Positions 9,083-19,963 of a stretch of 64,000 bases of DNA are shown here, piece after piece. This stretch comes from Verrucomicrobium sp. (GTDB lineage Bacteria; Verrucomicrobiota; Verrucomicrobiia; Methylacidiphilales; GAS474), in NCBI GenBank assembly GCA_028283855.1, contig JAPWJX010000003.1, positions 806,001 through 870,000 on the forward strand, written 5' to 3'. The position numbers and the translations under genes were made by a program. The notes beneath the pieces are model-generated. The model did no database searches and had not been told where the DNA came from. It was given only the letters and a program-made list of their open reading frames with translations. Each line of letters starts with the position of its first letter. Within the stretch, counting starts at the first letter, position 1.

Positions 9083-11142
9083 GCCGCCTCGGTTTCCAGG
9101 TTGAGGTCGCGCTGGCGGCGGTATTCGGCCAGGGAGAGGGCGGAGGCGGCCCATGCCTCGGCTTTCTTGATCTGTTCGCCGCGCAGTTTTTTGTAGGTGG
9201 CCAGGGCTAGGAGGGGCCAGTTGTTCCGGTACATGTCGTAGCGGAGGTAGAAGACGCGGGGGAAGCCGGTGCCGGTGATGAGTTCTTCCTTCCACTCGCC
9301 GTTGGGCTGCTGGGTGGAGGCCAGGTATTCCAAGCCGCGCTTGATGCTGGCGCGGTTGGCGTCGCCGCAGGCGAGGATGGCCATGAGGGCCCAGGCGGTC
9401 TGGGAGGCGGTGCTGGGGCCTTGGCCTTTGAGGTGGGGGTCGTCGTAGGAGGCGGGGGTTTCGCCCCAGCCGCCGTCGGGGTTCTGGCAGGATTCCATCC
9501 AGTCCCGGCCGCGCAGGATCCAGTCCTGGTTCATGTCCTCGCCGATGGCGTGGAGGCCGCGCAGGACGAGCCAGGTGCCGTAGATGTAGTTGACGCCCCA
9601 GCGGCCGTACCAGGAGCCGTCCCCGTCCTGGGTGTTGCGGACGAATTCGATGGCGCGGCGGATGAATTTCTCGCTGCGCTTCAGGCCCAGGCGGCCGAAG
9701 AGTTCCAGGCCGCGGCAGGTGATGTCGCTGCACGGGGGGTCGAGGATGGCGTTGTGGTCGGAGAAGGGGACGTCTTCCAGCCAGCGCTTGGTGACGTCTT
9801 TGTCGAAGGAGGCCCAGCCGCCGCTCTTGCACTGGAAGCTGATGGCCCAGCGCAGGGCGCGGTCGATGACCTTTTTCTTGGCGGCTTCGTCTTCCGTCTC
9901 GATGTGGCTGAGGGCCAGGAGGACTTTGAAGGTGTCGTCGACGTCGGGGTAGTAGACGTTGTTGTATTCGAAGGCCCAGCCGCTGTTTTCCGGGTGGGGG
10001 TTTTTCACGGCCCAGTCGCCGCGGTGGCGGACTTCGCGGGCCAGGAGCCATTGGGCGGCTTTGCGCAGCTCGGGGGCGTCGGCGGGGATGCCGGACTCGG
10101 CCAGGGCGACGGCGGTGATCGCCGTGTCCCAGACGGGGGAGAAGCAGGGCTCGATGCGGAAGTCGTTCTTCTCCTTGTCGCTGACGTGGAGGCGGTCGAA
10201 CTCGTGCTTGACCCGCTTGATGAGGGAGTTTTCGTCGGTGTAGCCCATGGCCTTCAGGGCGATGATGGTGTACATCATGGCCGGGTAGATGGCGGCCAGG
10301 CCGTCGGAGCCTTCCTGGTTGCGGGCGAGGAGCCATGCCTCCGCTTTCTTGAGGGCGGCGTTGCGGAAGGGGCGCCAGGGCAGGGAGTCGACGAATTTTA
10401 GGAAGACGTCCCAGGCCAGGAAGAAGTTCTGCCAGGAGACGACTTTCTTGCTCCAGGGCAGGCGGAAGTTGCGGTGTTCCGTGCCGTAAGGGAAGAGCTC
10501 GTGGAGCTGCTTGTCTTCCGGCAGGTGGCGCGTGGGCTTGTAATGGTTGATGAGGGAGAGGGGGACGACCATGGCCCGGCTCCAGGAGGACATCTCGTAG
10601 ATGTTGAAGTAGAGCCAGTTGGGCAGGAGGATGATCTCCGCGGGGATGATCGGCAGGTGGTGCCAGGGGAAGAGGCCCAGGATGGCCAGGTTCAGCTTGG
10701 TGTAGGTGTTGCAGGCGGGGATGCCGCCCAGGCGGAGGATGACGTTGCGGGCGCGCTCCATTTCCGGCTCGTCCGGGGTGAACCCGGAGAGTTTGAGGGC
10801 CAGGTAGCCGACGACGGTGGCGTTTACTTCCGCCGGGCCGCCGGGGTAGATATTCCAGCCGCCGTCCGGGAGCCGGTCTTTCAGGATGTGGCGGACGCAC
10901 TTGGCCTGTTTCTCGTAGTCGACCTCCCCCATCCAGTGCATGTAGAGGATGTAGTTGGCCGTCAGGGTGATATCGACGACTAGTTCCCCCCGCCAGTGGC
11001 CGTCTTCTTTCTGGAGGCCCAGGAGGTGTTTTTGGGATTGGGCGATGGCGTGCAGGACCTTCTGGTCGAGGTCGGTCTGCTGTTCCTGCGTCAGGGTGAT
11101 TTTGGTCTGCTCCTGCAGAGCGGTGGCCGGCGATCGAGACAT
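9079..11142 (-). CDS. shc: Squalene-hopene cyclase
   Basis: 687-residue monotopic membrane enzyme that cyclises squalene to hopene/hopanol, the first committed hopanoid step. The catalytic protonating motif DVDD is at residues 400-403 (FEYNNVYYPDVDDTF). Several QW repeats are seen, for example DGSWYGRWGVNYIYGTW and NPDGGWGETPASYDD near the C-terminus and GHWRGEL near the N-terminus. The length matches bacterial SHC (about 630-720). It forms a translationally coupled pair with hpnG, which points to extended (C35) hopanoids rather than only C30 diploptene. No Shine-Dalgarno is visible before the ATG. Confidence 0.97.
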   Translation of the reverse strand: MSRSPATALQEQTKITLTQEQQTDLDQKVLHAIAQSQKHLLGLQKEDGHWRGELVVDITLTANYILYMHWMGEVDYEKQAKCVRHILKDRLPDGGWNIYPGGPAEVNATVVGYLALKLSGFTPDEPEMERARNVILRLGGIPACNTYTKLNLAILGLFPWHHLPIIPAEIILLPNWLYFNIYEMSSWSRAMVVPLSLINHYKPTRHLPEDKQLHELFPYGTEHRNFRLPWSKKVVSWQNFFLAWDVFLKFVDSLPWRPFRNAALKKAEAWLLARNQEGSDGLAAIYPAMMYTIIALKAMGYTDENSLIKRVKHEFDRLHVSDKEKNDFRIEPCFSPVWDTAITAVALAESGIPADAPELRKAAQWLLAREVRHRGDWAVKNPHPENSGWAFEYNNVYYPDVDDTFKVLLALSHIETEDEAAKKKVIDRALRWAISFQCKSGGWASFDKDVTKRWLEDVPFSDHNAILDPPCSDITCRGLELFGRLGLKRSEKFIRRAIEFVRNTQDGDGSWYGRWGVNYIYGTWLVLRGLHAIGEDMNQDWILRGRDWMESCQNPDGGWGETPASYDDPHLKGQGPSTASQTAWALMAILACGDANRASIKRGLEYLASTQQPNGEWKEELITGTGFPRVFYLRYDMYRNNWPLLALATYKKLRGEQIKKAEAWAASALSLAEYRRQRDLNLETEAA

Positions 11143-11184
11143 CGGGTCATGGTAGAATCCCGCATCCGCTTGGCAAGCGTCCGC

Positions 11185-11643
11185 CTATTTCACGGAAAGG
11201 ATGCGGATCTCGTAGACCAGGGTGCTTTCCGGGGGGATGAGGCCTTCCACGCCGTCTTTCCCGTAGGCCAGGATGGGCGGAACGGTGACGATCCGCCGCC
11301 CGCCTTCCCGCATCCCGGCGATCCCCAATGTCCACCCGGGCAGCAGGCGGCTGACTCCCTGGACAAAGCGGAAGGGCTCTTTGGCGTGGGCGCGGTCGAA
11401 GGATTTCCCGTCGGGATAGCGGCCGATGTAGGTGGCCTCAACTAGTTTTCCATCAGATACTTCTGATCCGTCGCCGGCCAGGATATCCTCCCGGATCAGG
11501 CCTGTGTCCGAAAGGGGCGGACGGGCCAGGACGGAGGGCTCGGCGGCCCGCAGGGAGAGGGGAAAGGCTAAAAGGAAGGCCAGGAAGGTGTACTTGACCT
11601 TTCGGTCGAAGTCCCTACGTTCTCCCAAATGCCCAGGGAACAT
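11185..11643 (-). CDS. Exported FKBP-type peptidyl-prolyl isomerase
   Basis: 152 residues: a signal-peptide-like N-terminus ([20 protein letters not shown], about residues 15-34) and one FKBP domain. The domain core is seen in [39 protein letters not shown] and the closing strands [13 protein letters not shown]. It should act in the periplasm on proline-limited folding. The ATG at 11643 is backed by AGGA four bases upstream; no other ATG lies before the signal sequence. Its first 15 bases overlap the first 15 bases of rpmG on the other strand, so the two genes overlap head to head. Confidence 0.88.
   Translation of the reverse strand: MFPGHLGERRDFDRKVKYTFLAFLLAFPLSLRAAEPSVLARPPLSDTGLIREDILAGDGSEVSDGKLVEATYIGRYPDGKSFDRAHAKEPFRFVQGVSRLLPGWTLGIAGMREGGRRIVTVPPILAYGKDGVEGLIPPESTLVYEIRILSVK
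11594..11621 (+). promoter_or_regulatory. Promoter of rpmG (leaderless)
   Basis: TTGACC (11594-11599), a 16-base spacer, then TACGTT (11616-11621). The predicted first transcribed base falls at about 11628-11629, on or next to the A of the rpmG ATG. The spacer ends in AGTCCC directly before TACG, exactly as in the rpsB promoter candidate at 23221. It lies inside the coding start of the divergent FKBP gene. Confidence 0.65.
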
Positions 11644-11796
11644 ATCATCCTAGAATGCACCGAGGCGAAAGCTGAAGGCAAGCCCGCCTCCCGCTATTGT
11701 TCGACGAAGAACAAGAAGCTGACGCAGGAGAAGATCGAGCTCAAGAAGTATAACCGCTTCCTGGGCCGCCACACCCTGCACCGGGAGCGGAAGTAG
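11629..11796 (+). CDS. rpmG: 50S ribosomal protein L33
   Basis: Short gene of 55 residues with the full L33 pattern: [14 protein letters not shown] at the start, the central YCSTKNKK and the C-terminal [18 protein letters not shown]33 sits near the E site of the large subunit. The C-terminal CxxC found in zinc-binding L33 is replaced by NRFLG; only two cysteines remain (residues 10 and 24), so this looks like a zinc-independent form. No Shine-Dalgarno exists and the promoter abuts the ATG, so the mRNA is probably leaderless. It is followed by a strong terminator, making it a single-gene unit. Confidence 0.95.
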   Translation: MPREHIILECTEAKAEGKPASRYCSTKNKKLTQEKIELKKYNRFLGRHTLHRERK

Positions 11797-11818
11797 CCCC
11801 TTTCCCTCGACTGCTACG

Positions 11819-11855
11819 AAAAAACCCGGCCTGGTTTTCCAGGCCGGGTTTTTTT
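11819..11855. terminator. Bidirectional intrinsic terminator (rpmG / sod)
   Basis: Stem AAAACCCGGCCTGG / CCAGGCCGGGTTTT (11821-11834 with 11839-11852) with loop TTTT and A- and T-runs on the two sides. It serves the convergent rpmG and superoxide dismutase genes. Confidence 0.9.
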
Positions 11856-11876
11856 ACGTCTTTTTCCGGGGGCCGG

Positions 11877-12500
11877 TTAGTGTCCGGCGGCGGTGCGGGC
11901 CTGGGCGTAAAGCTCGCCCACGGCGGTCCAGTTCACCACGTTCCAGATGCCCTTGAGGTAATCGGCGCGGCGGTTCTGGTATTTCAGGTAGTAGGCGTGT
12001 TCCCACACGTCGATGCCGAAGAGGGGGACGGCGCTTTCCATGTAGGGGCTGTCTTGGTTGGGGAGGGAGAAGACTTCCAGCTGGGAGCCTTTCAACGCCA
12101 GCCACGACCAGCCGCTGCCGAAGCGGCCCAGGCCGGCGGTTTCCATCTTTTCCTTGAAGGCGTCGAAGCTGCCGAAGGTGCTGCGGATCTCCTCGCCGAT
12201 CTTGCCCGTCGGCTCGCCGCCCGCCTTGGGGGCCAGGGTTTTCCAGAAAATGCTGTGGTTGGAGTGGCCGCCGCCGTTGTTGCGGACGGCGGTGCGGATC
12301 TCGGCGGGGAGGGAATCCAGGTTGCCCAGGAGCCACTCCAAGGGGCGGTTTTCCAGGTCGCCGCGGCCCGCCAGGGCCTTGTTCAAGTTGGTGACGTAAG
12401 TCCCGTGGTGCTTGTCGTGATGGATTTCCATCGTCTGCGCGTCGATGTGGGGTTCGAGCGCTTCTTTCGGGTAAGGCAGGGGAGGTAGTTCGAAGGCCAT
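11877..12500 (-). CDS. sodA: Superoxide dismutase, Mn/Fe family (probably Mn type)
   Basis: 207-residue cytosolic enzyme that dismutates superoxide. Metal ligands are visible: His in [10 protein letters not shown] (about 27), His in [10 protein letters not shown] (about 80), and Asp/His in [11 protein letters not shown] (about 165-169). The motif FGSGWSWL and the glutamine in [10 protein letters not shown] are typical of manganese-preferring members, though metal use cannot be settled from sequence. The start at 12500 ([10 protein letters not shown]) is the normal SOD N-terminus; the longer open frame upstream is non-homologous. There is no Shine-Dalgarno; the promoter at 12516-12543 predicts a leader of about nine bases. 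Confidence 0.95.
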   Translation of the reverse strand: MAFELPPLPYPKEALEPHIDAQTMEIHHDKHHGTYVTNLNKALAGRGDLENRPLEWLLGNLDSLPAEIRTAVRNNGGGHSNHSIFWKTLAPKAGGEPTGKIGEEIRSTFGSFDAFKEKMETAGLGRFGSGWSWLALKGSQLEVFSLPNQDSPYMESAVPLFGIDVWEHAYYLKYQNRRADYLKGIWNVVNWTAVGELYAQARTAAGH

Positions 12501-12515
12501 AGTAAGAGGTGTAGG

Positions 12516-12543
12516 AACATACCATTTCCATGGAGCGCTGCAA
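12516..12543 (-). promoter_or_regulatory. Promoter of the superoxide dismutase gene
   Basis: On the minus strand TTGCAG (12543-12538), a 16-base spacer, and TATGTT (12521-12516). Transcription would start near 12509, about nine bases before the ATG at 12500. The layout matches the rpmG, rpsB and pheT promoter candidates. Confidence 0.55.
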
Positions 12544-12582
12544 GGTTGCACCCGTTGCCGTTTAGGAGCATCTTCGCTCCCA

Positions 12583-13818
12583 ATGAGTTCCTCTTCCCCC
12601 CTGCGCCCGGAGACCGACGTGGTGACGCGGGGTTTCGACCCGAAGCTCTCCGTCGGCTCGGCCCGGCCCGCGGTCTTCCGCAGCTCCACCTACGTCTTTT
12701 CCAGCCCGGAGGCGGCGGAGCGGGCTTTTGCCGTCCAAGGGGGGCGCGTCCAGCCGGAGCCGGGGGAGAACCTCGACCTTATTTATTCCCGCTTCAACCA
12801 TCCCAACGCGCAGATCCTGGAGGAGCGGGTCATCTCCCTGGAGCCGGAGGCGCGGGCGGCGGCGGTCTTCAATTCCGGCATGTCGGCGATCGTGACGGCG
12901 CTCCTGGCCGTCGTGCAGCCGGGGGGCCACATTCTCTACACCGTCCCCCTCTACGGGGCGACGCAGACGCTGCTGAGCGGCTTCCTGGCCCCCTTTGGCG
13001 TGGGGAGCACGGCGGTGGAGGCGGGCCGGACGGAGGAGCTGGCGCGGGCGATCGCGGAGACGCCCCGGCTGAAGGTCGTCCTCATCGAGACCCCGGCCAA
13101 CCCGACCCTGGTCATGACCGACATCGCCGCGGCGGCGCGCGCGGCGGCGGCCCGGGAGGACCGCCCCCTCGTCATGGTGGACAACACCTTCCTGGGCCCG
13201 ACTTTCCAGCATCCGCTGGCGCTGGGGGCCGACCTGGCGCTCTATTCGGCGACGAAGTACCTGGGCGGCTTCAGCGACCTGATCGGCGGCGTGGCGTTGG
13301 CGAAGGACCCGGCCCTCATGGCGAAGATCCGGTCCAAGCGGAGCCTCTTCGGCACGATTCTGCAGCCGGACGAGTGCTGGATTTTGGAAACCCGGCTGCC
13401 GACGGTTTCCCTGCGCATGCAGCGGCAGGCGGAGAACGCGGAGAAGATCGCGCGGGCGCTCCACGGCCACGCGAAGATCGCGCGCGTCTACTACCCCCTT
13501 TATTTCGACGAGGCGGAGCAGAAGCGGATCGCCGCCGCGCAGTGCGGCCATCCGGGCGGCGTCTTCTCCATCGACCTGAAGGGGGGAAAGCGGGCGGCGT
13601 TCGACTTCCTGCGCGCGCTCAAATTGGCGCGCAACGCCGTCTCTCTGGGCGGCGTGGAGACGCTGGCCTGCCACCCGCGCAGCACGACGCACTCCGCCTG
13701 GAAGGCGGAAGACCTGGACCGGGGCGGCGTGACGGAGGGGCTGGTCCGGATCTCCCTGGGGATCGAGGACTGGGAGGACCTGCTGGCCGATTTCGAGGCG
13801 GCGCTGGCGCAGGCCTAG
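12583..13818 (+). CDS. Cys/Met-metabolism PLP enzyme (cystathionine gamma-synthase family)
   Basis: 411-residue fold-type I PLP enzyme of the trans-sulfuration family (MetB/MetC/MGL group). Seen: the substrate/PLP-phosphate region [30 protein letters not shown], the PLP aspartate in [16 protein letters not shown], and the Schiff-base lysine K225 in [16 protein letters not shown]. The C-terminal STTHSAWK and [18 protein letters not shown] are standard. Whether it makes cystathionine or cleaves cystathionine or methionine cannot be decided from these motifs. It is divergent from sod and convergent with the beta-helix pair; the four bases CTAG at 13815-13818 provide the TAG stop on both strands. 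Confidence 0.88.
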   Translation: MSSSSPLRPETDVVTRGFDPKLSVGSARPAVFRSSTYVFSSPEAAERAFAVQGGRVQPEPGENLDLIYSRFNHPNAQILEERVISLEPEARAAAVFNSGMSAIVTALLAVVQPGGHILYTVPLYGATQTLLSGFLAPFGVGSTAVEAGRTEELARAIAETPRLKVVLIETPANPTLVMTDIAAAARAAAAREDRPLVMVDNTFLGPTFQHPLALGADLALYSATKYLGGFSDLIGGVALAKDPALMAKIRSKRSLFGTILQPDECWILETRLPTVSLRMQRQAENAEKIARALHGHAKIARVYYPLYFDEAEQKRIAAAQCGHPGGVFSIDLKGGKRAAFDFLRALKLARNAVSLGGVETLACHPRSTTHSAWKAEDLDRGGVTEGLVRISLGIEDWEDLLADFEAALAQA

Positions 13819-14570
13819 TGCTTTTCCTGCCCGTCGCGGCGGAAGGGCAGCACGTCCCCGCGATGGCTGCAGCGCTGGAATCCGGCGTGCGGGGCGTGGC
13901 GGCGCGGGGGCGGCGTGACCGCCTCCTCGCTCCCGTCCCGGCGGAGAAGGAGGAAGACCTGCGCGGGCTGGGGCGCGGGCTCGTTTTCCCCGCCCGCGTG
14001 GCTGGGGCCGTATTCTTCGCTCAGGAGATGGAGGCCGGGAGGGACGGTGGCGTCGGCCAGGCGGCAGTCGACGATCTCGGTCCGCTCGGTGCCGAAGTCG
14101 TGGTCCCCTTTGATGCGGGAGCCGTCCTTGATCGTGGAGATGCCGATGGCGACGCGGCCGGAGATGTGGGTGCCGCCGGAGATTTCCGAGTCGATGATCT
14201 CGGCGCGCTCGTTCTCATCCTGGCGGGCGGCCAGGGCGGCCAGCCACCAGACGCGGGTGTCCGGGCCGGTGATGAGGGTTTCCGCGCCGCTGATGGTCAC
14301 GGGGCCGGCGATTTCCACGCCGTCCCGCAGGACGGCTCCGTCCGCGATCCGCGCGCCGTTTTCGACGACGACGTCCGGGCCGATGACGGCGCGGCGGCCG
14401 ATTTCGGTCCCCTCTCCGCGCACGATGGAGGAGGGGTCAATATGGGCGGTGGGATCGACGGCGGCGCCTTCCCCGTACCAGCCGCGGGTGCCGTCGGCGT
14501 TGGCGTGTTCCCGCCACTGGGCGGGGGCGAGGGATTCGCCGCAGGCGGCTTCGAGTTCCCGGAAGGTCAT
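13815..14570 (-). CDS. Left-handed beta-helix protein of unknown function, downstream paralogue
   Basis: 251 residues. An N-terminal ~45-residue head (MTFRELEAACGESLAPAQWR) is followed by hexapeptide-like repeats of the left-handed beta-helix type (VDPTAHIDPSSIVRGEG, AVIGPDVVVENGARIADGAV, ISGGTHISGRVAIG). The C-terminal tail is Pro-rich and ends GFQRCSHR...GQEKH. No transferase catalytic motif is recognisable, so I give no function. It is a clear paralogue of the next gene, which it overlaps by ATGA (14567-14570). AGGA seven bases before its ATG lies inside the GQEK codons of the upstream gene. The same GQEK codons sit at its own end although no same-strand gene follows. Confidence 0.75.
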   Translation of the reverse strand: MTFRELEAACGESLAPAQWREHANADGTRGWYGEGAAVDPTAHIDPSSIVRGEGTEIGRRAVIGPDVVVENGARIADGAVLRDGVEIAGPVTISGAETLITGPDTRVWWLAALAARQDENERAEIIDSEISGGTHISGRVAIGISTIKDGSRIKGDHDFGTERTEIVDCRLADATVPPGLHLLSEEYGPSHAGGENEPAPQPAQVFLLLRRDGSEEAVTPPPRRHAPHAGFQRCSHRGDVLPFRRDGQEKH

Positions 14571-15478
14571 GTCTTTTCCTGGCCGGGGGTTTCGGGGTGG
14601 GCGGTGGGGCGGTGGCTGCACCGGCGGAAGCCGGTATGGGAAAGGTGGGGGCGCGCGCGGCGGCGCGGGACGAAGGACGGGGCGGCCTCTTCTTCCTCGC
14701 CATTCTGGGCGTAGCCGCCTTCCTCAAAGCCTTCCTCCCCTTCCGCTCCCGGGCGCTGGGCCAGGATGAGGACGGTGGGACGGGGCGCGGGCGGCTTGGG
14801 AGAGTTGTCGAGGACGGCGTCCTTCGTCTGCTGGCCGACGGGGGCGACGGCCTGGTTTAGATGGGACTCGATGACCTGGGTGCCGAAACCGGAGGCGGTG
14901 GAGGCCACGAGGTCGGAATTGATCACGGTGGCCCCCTCGCCGGCGGTGGAGCCCTGGGTCAGGTTGGCCCCGTAGAGGCGGGTGGCGGTGCCTTCCCCGT
15001 GCGGGCCGGAAATGGTGGAGCCGTCCTGGGCGAGGACTTCGGTCAAAAGGACGCGGCCGGAGATGTGGGCGCTGTCCCGGGCGGTGACGTTTGTGAGCTT
15101 GGCGGTGTCGGCGTCTTCCGCGCGTAATTCCGGCGCCGCGTTCCACCAGACTTTCACGTCGGGGCCGACCAGCTCGGTCTTCCGGCCGGTGATGTAGAAG
15201 GGGCCGCTGACTTGGGCGCCTTCGGAAAGGACGGGGCCGTGCTCGATCCGGGCGCGGTCCTCGACGAGGACGCCGGGGCCGAGGATGACGAAGCGGCCGA
15301 TGGTGGTGCCCGGTCCGCGGACGACGGCGGTGAGGTCGATTTCCGCCGTGGGGTCGACGGTGACGCCCTGGCCTTTTTCAAACCAGCCGCCGGGCTGGCC
15401 GTCCTCATGGACGAATTGTTTCCAGTCCTTCCGGACGAGGGGTTCGCCCAGGGCGGCTTCGAGTTCTTTAAAGGTCAT
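14567..15478 (-). CDS. Left-handed beta-helix protein of unknown function, upstream paralogue
   Basis: 303 residues with the same plan as its neighbour: head MTFKELEAALGEPLVRKDWK, then beta-helix turns (VDPTAEIDLTAVVRGPG, FVILGPGVLVEDRARIEHGPV, GRVLLTEVLAQDGSTISGP), then a Pro/Glu-rich linker and the tail HTGFRRCSHR...GQEKT. It is about 50 residues longer in the middle. Such helices are known in acyl/sialyl-transferases, carbonic anhydrases and in structural proteins; no active-site histidine motif was recognised. The stop overlaps the start of the second copy, so the two are translated together. The terminator at 15523-15559 separates the pair from the ATP synthase operon. Confidence 0.75.
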   Translation of the reverse strand: MTFKELEAALGEPLVRKDWKQFVHEDGQPGGWFEKGQGVTVDPTAEIDLTAVVRGPGTTIGRFVILGPGVLVEDRARIEHGPVLSEGAQVSGPFYITGRKTELVGPDVKVWWNAAPELRAEDADTAKLTNVTARDSAHISGRVLLTEVLAQDGSTISGPHGEGTATRLYGANLTQGSTAGEGATVINSDLVASTASGFGTQVIESHLNQAVAPVGQQTKDAVLDNSPKPPAPRPTVLILAQRPGAEGEEGFEEGGYAQNGEEEEAAPSFVPRRRARPHLSHTGFRRCSHRPTAHPETPGQEKT

Positions 15479-15522
15479 GGCGGTACCAGTAATTCGGCTA
15501 TTGAAGGGCGGCGCGGGCAAAG

Positions 15523-15559
15523 AAAAGGCCCGCGCGGCGGGTGCCGGGCGGGCCTTTTT
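15523..15559. terminator. Intrinsic terminator at the end of the ATP synthase operon
   Basis: Stem AAAAGGCCCGC / GCGGGCCTTTT (15523-15533 with 15548-15558) with a 14-base loop. On the minus strand it follows atpC directly and ends in TTTTCTTTG. Confidence 0.8.
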
Positions 15560-15575
15560 GAAGGGTGACGAGGCC

Positions 15576-16004
15576 TTAGCGGATGGCGGCGTTGCCCGGG
15601 TGGCGGCGGCGCTTGAGCTTGAGCTGGGCCAGGGAGCGGGCGATGGAGGCCTCGGTGGCTTCCAGTTCCTCGCCGACCAGGGAGCGGTTGCGGAGGGCTT
15701 CCTCGGCGCGCTGGAGGGCCTCGGCGACGAGCTTTTCGTCGATGTCGGCCTCCCGGACGGCCAGGTCGGTCAGGATGGAGACTTCCGTGCCGGTCACTTC
15801 CGCGAACCCGTGGCCGACGGCCAGGGTGTGGGAGACGCCCTTTTCCACGTAGGCCAGCTCGCCGGGGGCCAGCTGGGTGAGGAGGGGGGCGTGCTGGGGC
15901 AGGATGCCCAGGTCCCCTTCCACGCCGGGGAGGAGGACGCTCTCCACGTCGCCCGCGAAGACGCGGGTTTCCGGGGTCACGATTTCCAGGCGGAGGGTGG
16001 CCAT
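15576..16004 (-). CDS. atpC: ATP synthase epsilon subunit
   Basis: 142 residues: an N-terminal beta-sandwich (LRLEIVTPETRVFAGDVESVLLPGVEGDLGILPQHAPLLT) and a C-terminal helical hairpin (EALQRAEEALRNR...). Part of the central stalk of F1; the C-terminal helices inhibit ATP hydrolysis in many bacteria. Last gene of the operon, 33 bases after atpD. The bases before its ATG are C/T-rich (CCCTTCCCTCCATC) with no Shine-Dalgarno. Confidence 0.96.
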   Translation of the reverse strand: MATLRLEIVTPETRVFAGDVESVLLPGVEGDLGILPQHAPLLTQLAPGELAYVEKGVSHTLAVGHGFAEVTGTEVSILTDLAVREADIDEKLVAEALQRAEEALRNRSLVGEELEATEASIARSLAQLKLKRRRHPGNAAIR

Positions 16005-16037
16005 ATCCAGATGGAGGGAAGGGACGGGATCCGGGGC

Positions 16038-18339
<2,302 letters not shown>

Positions 18340-18376
18340 GGGGCGGGGTTAGACCGGGAGGGGATTGGGCTTGAGG

Positions 18377-19928
18377 TCAGGCTTTGACGCTCTCCGCCCA
18401 GGCGGAGACGGCTTCCTTCAGCTGGGCGGCGGTGGCGTCGTCGATGGCGGCCTTGTCGCGGATGGCGGCCAGGAGGGTCTCGTGGCGCAGCTTGAGCTGT
18501 TCGGCGAGCTTGTTCTGGGCGTCCTTCACCTTGTCGACGGGGACGGCGTCGAAGTAGTTGTTCTGCACGGCCCAGAGGATGGCCACCTGCACCTCGACGG
18601 GGTAGGGGCTGTAGGCGGGCTGCTTGAAGATTTCGACGATGCGGGCGCCGCGGTCGAGTTTGGCCTTGGTGGCGGCGTCCAGGTCGCTGCCGAACTGGGC
18701 GAAGGCGGCCAGCTCGCGGAACTGGGCCAGGTCGAGCTTGAGCTTGCCGGCGACCTGCTTGATGGCCTTGATCTGCGCGGCGGAACCGACGCGGGAGACG
18801 GAGAGGCCGACGGAGACGGCCGGGCGGATGCCTTGGTAGAAGAGGTCGGTTTCCAGGTAGATCTGGCCGTCGGTGATGGAGATGACGTTCGTCGGGATGT
18901 AGGCGGAGACGTCGCCGGCCTGCGTCTCGATGATGGGCAGGGCGGTGAGGGAGCCGTCGCCGGCTTTCTCGGAGAGGCGCGCGGAGCGCTCCAGGAGGCG
19001 GGAGTGGAGGTAGAAGACGTCGCCCGGGTAGGCTTCGCGGCCGGAGGGGCGCTTCAGGACCAGGGAGACCTGGCGGTAGGCCACGGCGTGCTTGGAGAGG
19101 TCGTCGAAGACGATGAGGGCGTCCATCCCGTTATCCATGAACCATTCGCCCATGGCGGCGCCGGCGAAGGGGGCCAGATACTGGTTGGTGGCGCTTTCCG
19201 AGGCGGAGGCGGAGACGATGATGGTGTATTTCAGCGCGTCGGCCTTGGTGAGGGCCTCGATGACGCGGGCGATGTTGGAGTTTTTCTGGCCGACGCCGAC
19301 GTAGATGGAGTAGATGGGGCGGAAGCCGGGCTTGCCCTCCTGGGCGCGGTTGATCTGCGCCTGGTTGATCATCGTGTCGATGGCGATGGTGGTCTTGCCG
19401 GTGGCGCGGTCGCCGATGATGAGCTCGCGCTGGCCGCGGCCGATGGGGATCATGGCGTCGATGGCCATGATGCCGGTCTGCACGGGCTGGGAGACGGAGC
19501 GGCGCTTGATGATGCCGGGGGCGATTTTTTCCACCGGGTAGGCGGCGCCGGCGGCGATGGGGCCCTTGCCGTCGATGGGCTGGCCCAGGGAGTCGACGAC
19601 GCGGCCGAGGAGTTCCTTGCCCACGGGGACCTGGAGGAGCTTGCCGGTGGCGCGGACTTCGTCGCCCGCGCGGATGCCGCTGAAGTCGCCCAGGACGATG
19701 GCGCCGACTTCGGTCTCTTCCATGTTGAGCACGACGGCGTATTGGGCGCCGTCCTCGTTGCGCTTGGCGCCGGTGAATTCGATCAGCTCGTTCATGGCCA
19801 CGTTGCCGAGGCCTTCGATCTTGAGCACGCCGTCCATCACTTCCCGGATGGTGCCGACGGAGCCTTGGGGCCACGTCGGTCTTCAGGCCGGCGATCTGCG
19901 CTTCGATGTCTTGGAGGAGGGAGCTCAT
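18377..19928 (-). CDS. atpA: ATP synthase alpha subunit, apparent one-base frameshift near N-terminus
   Basis: Regulatory nucleotide-binding subunit of F1, with Walker [14 protein letters not shown]. The frame that carries almost the whole protein opens at [10 protein letters not shown] (19840) and would lack about 30 N-terminal residues. The missing part, [20 protein letters not shown], is encoded immediately upstream from the ATG at 19928 but one base out of frame. Removing one C from the CCCC run on the minus strand (19867-19870) joins them as [18 protein letters not shown], which aligns without gaps to E. coli AtpA and gives 516 residues, the normal length. The N-terminus binds the delta subunit, so a true truncation should uncouple the enzyme. 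A sequencing error is the simplest explanation. Confidence 0.93.
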
Positions 19929-19963
19929 AGGGAGGAGTAGGGTTCGGTTAGATTAAAAGGGGT

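Noticed and set aside
9083-10900. In-frame upstream extension of hpnG across shc.
   Set aside because: It is a shadow of shc in another frame. The HpnG fold begins at MIGVAF at 9082 and the ATGA overlap explains the arrangement.
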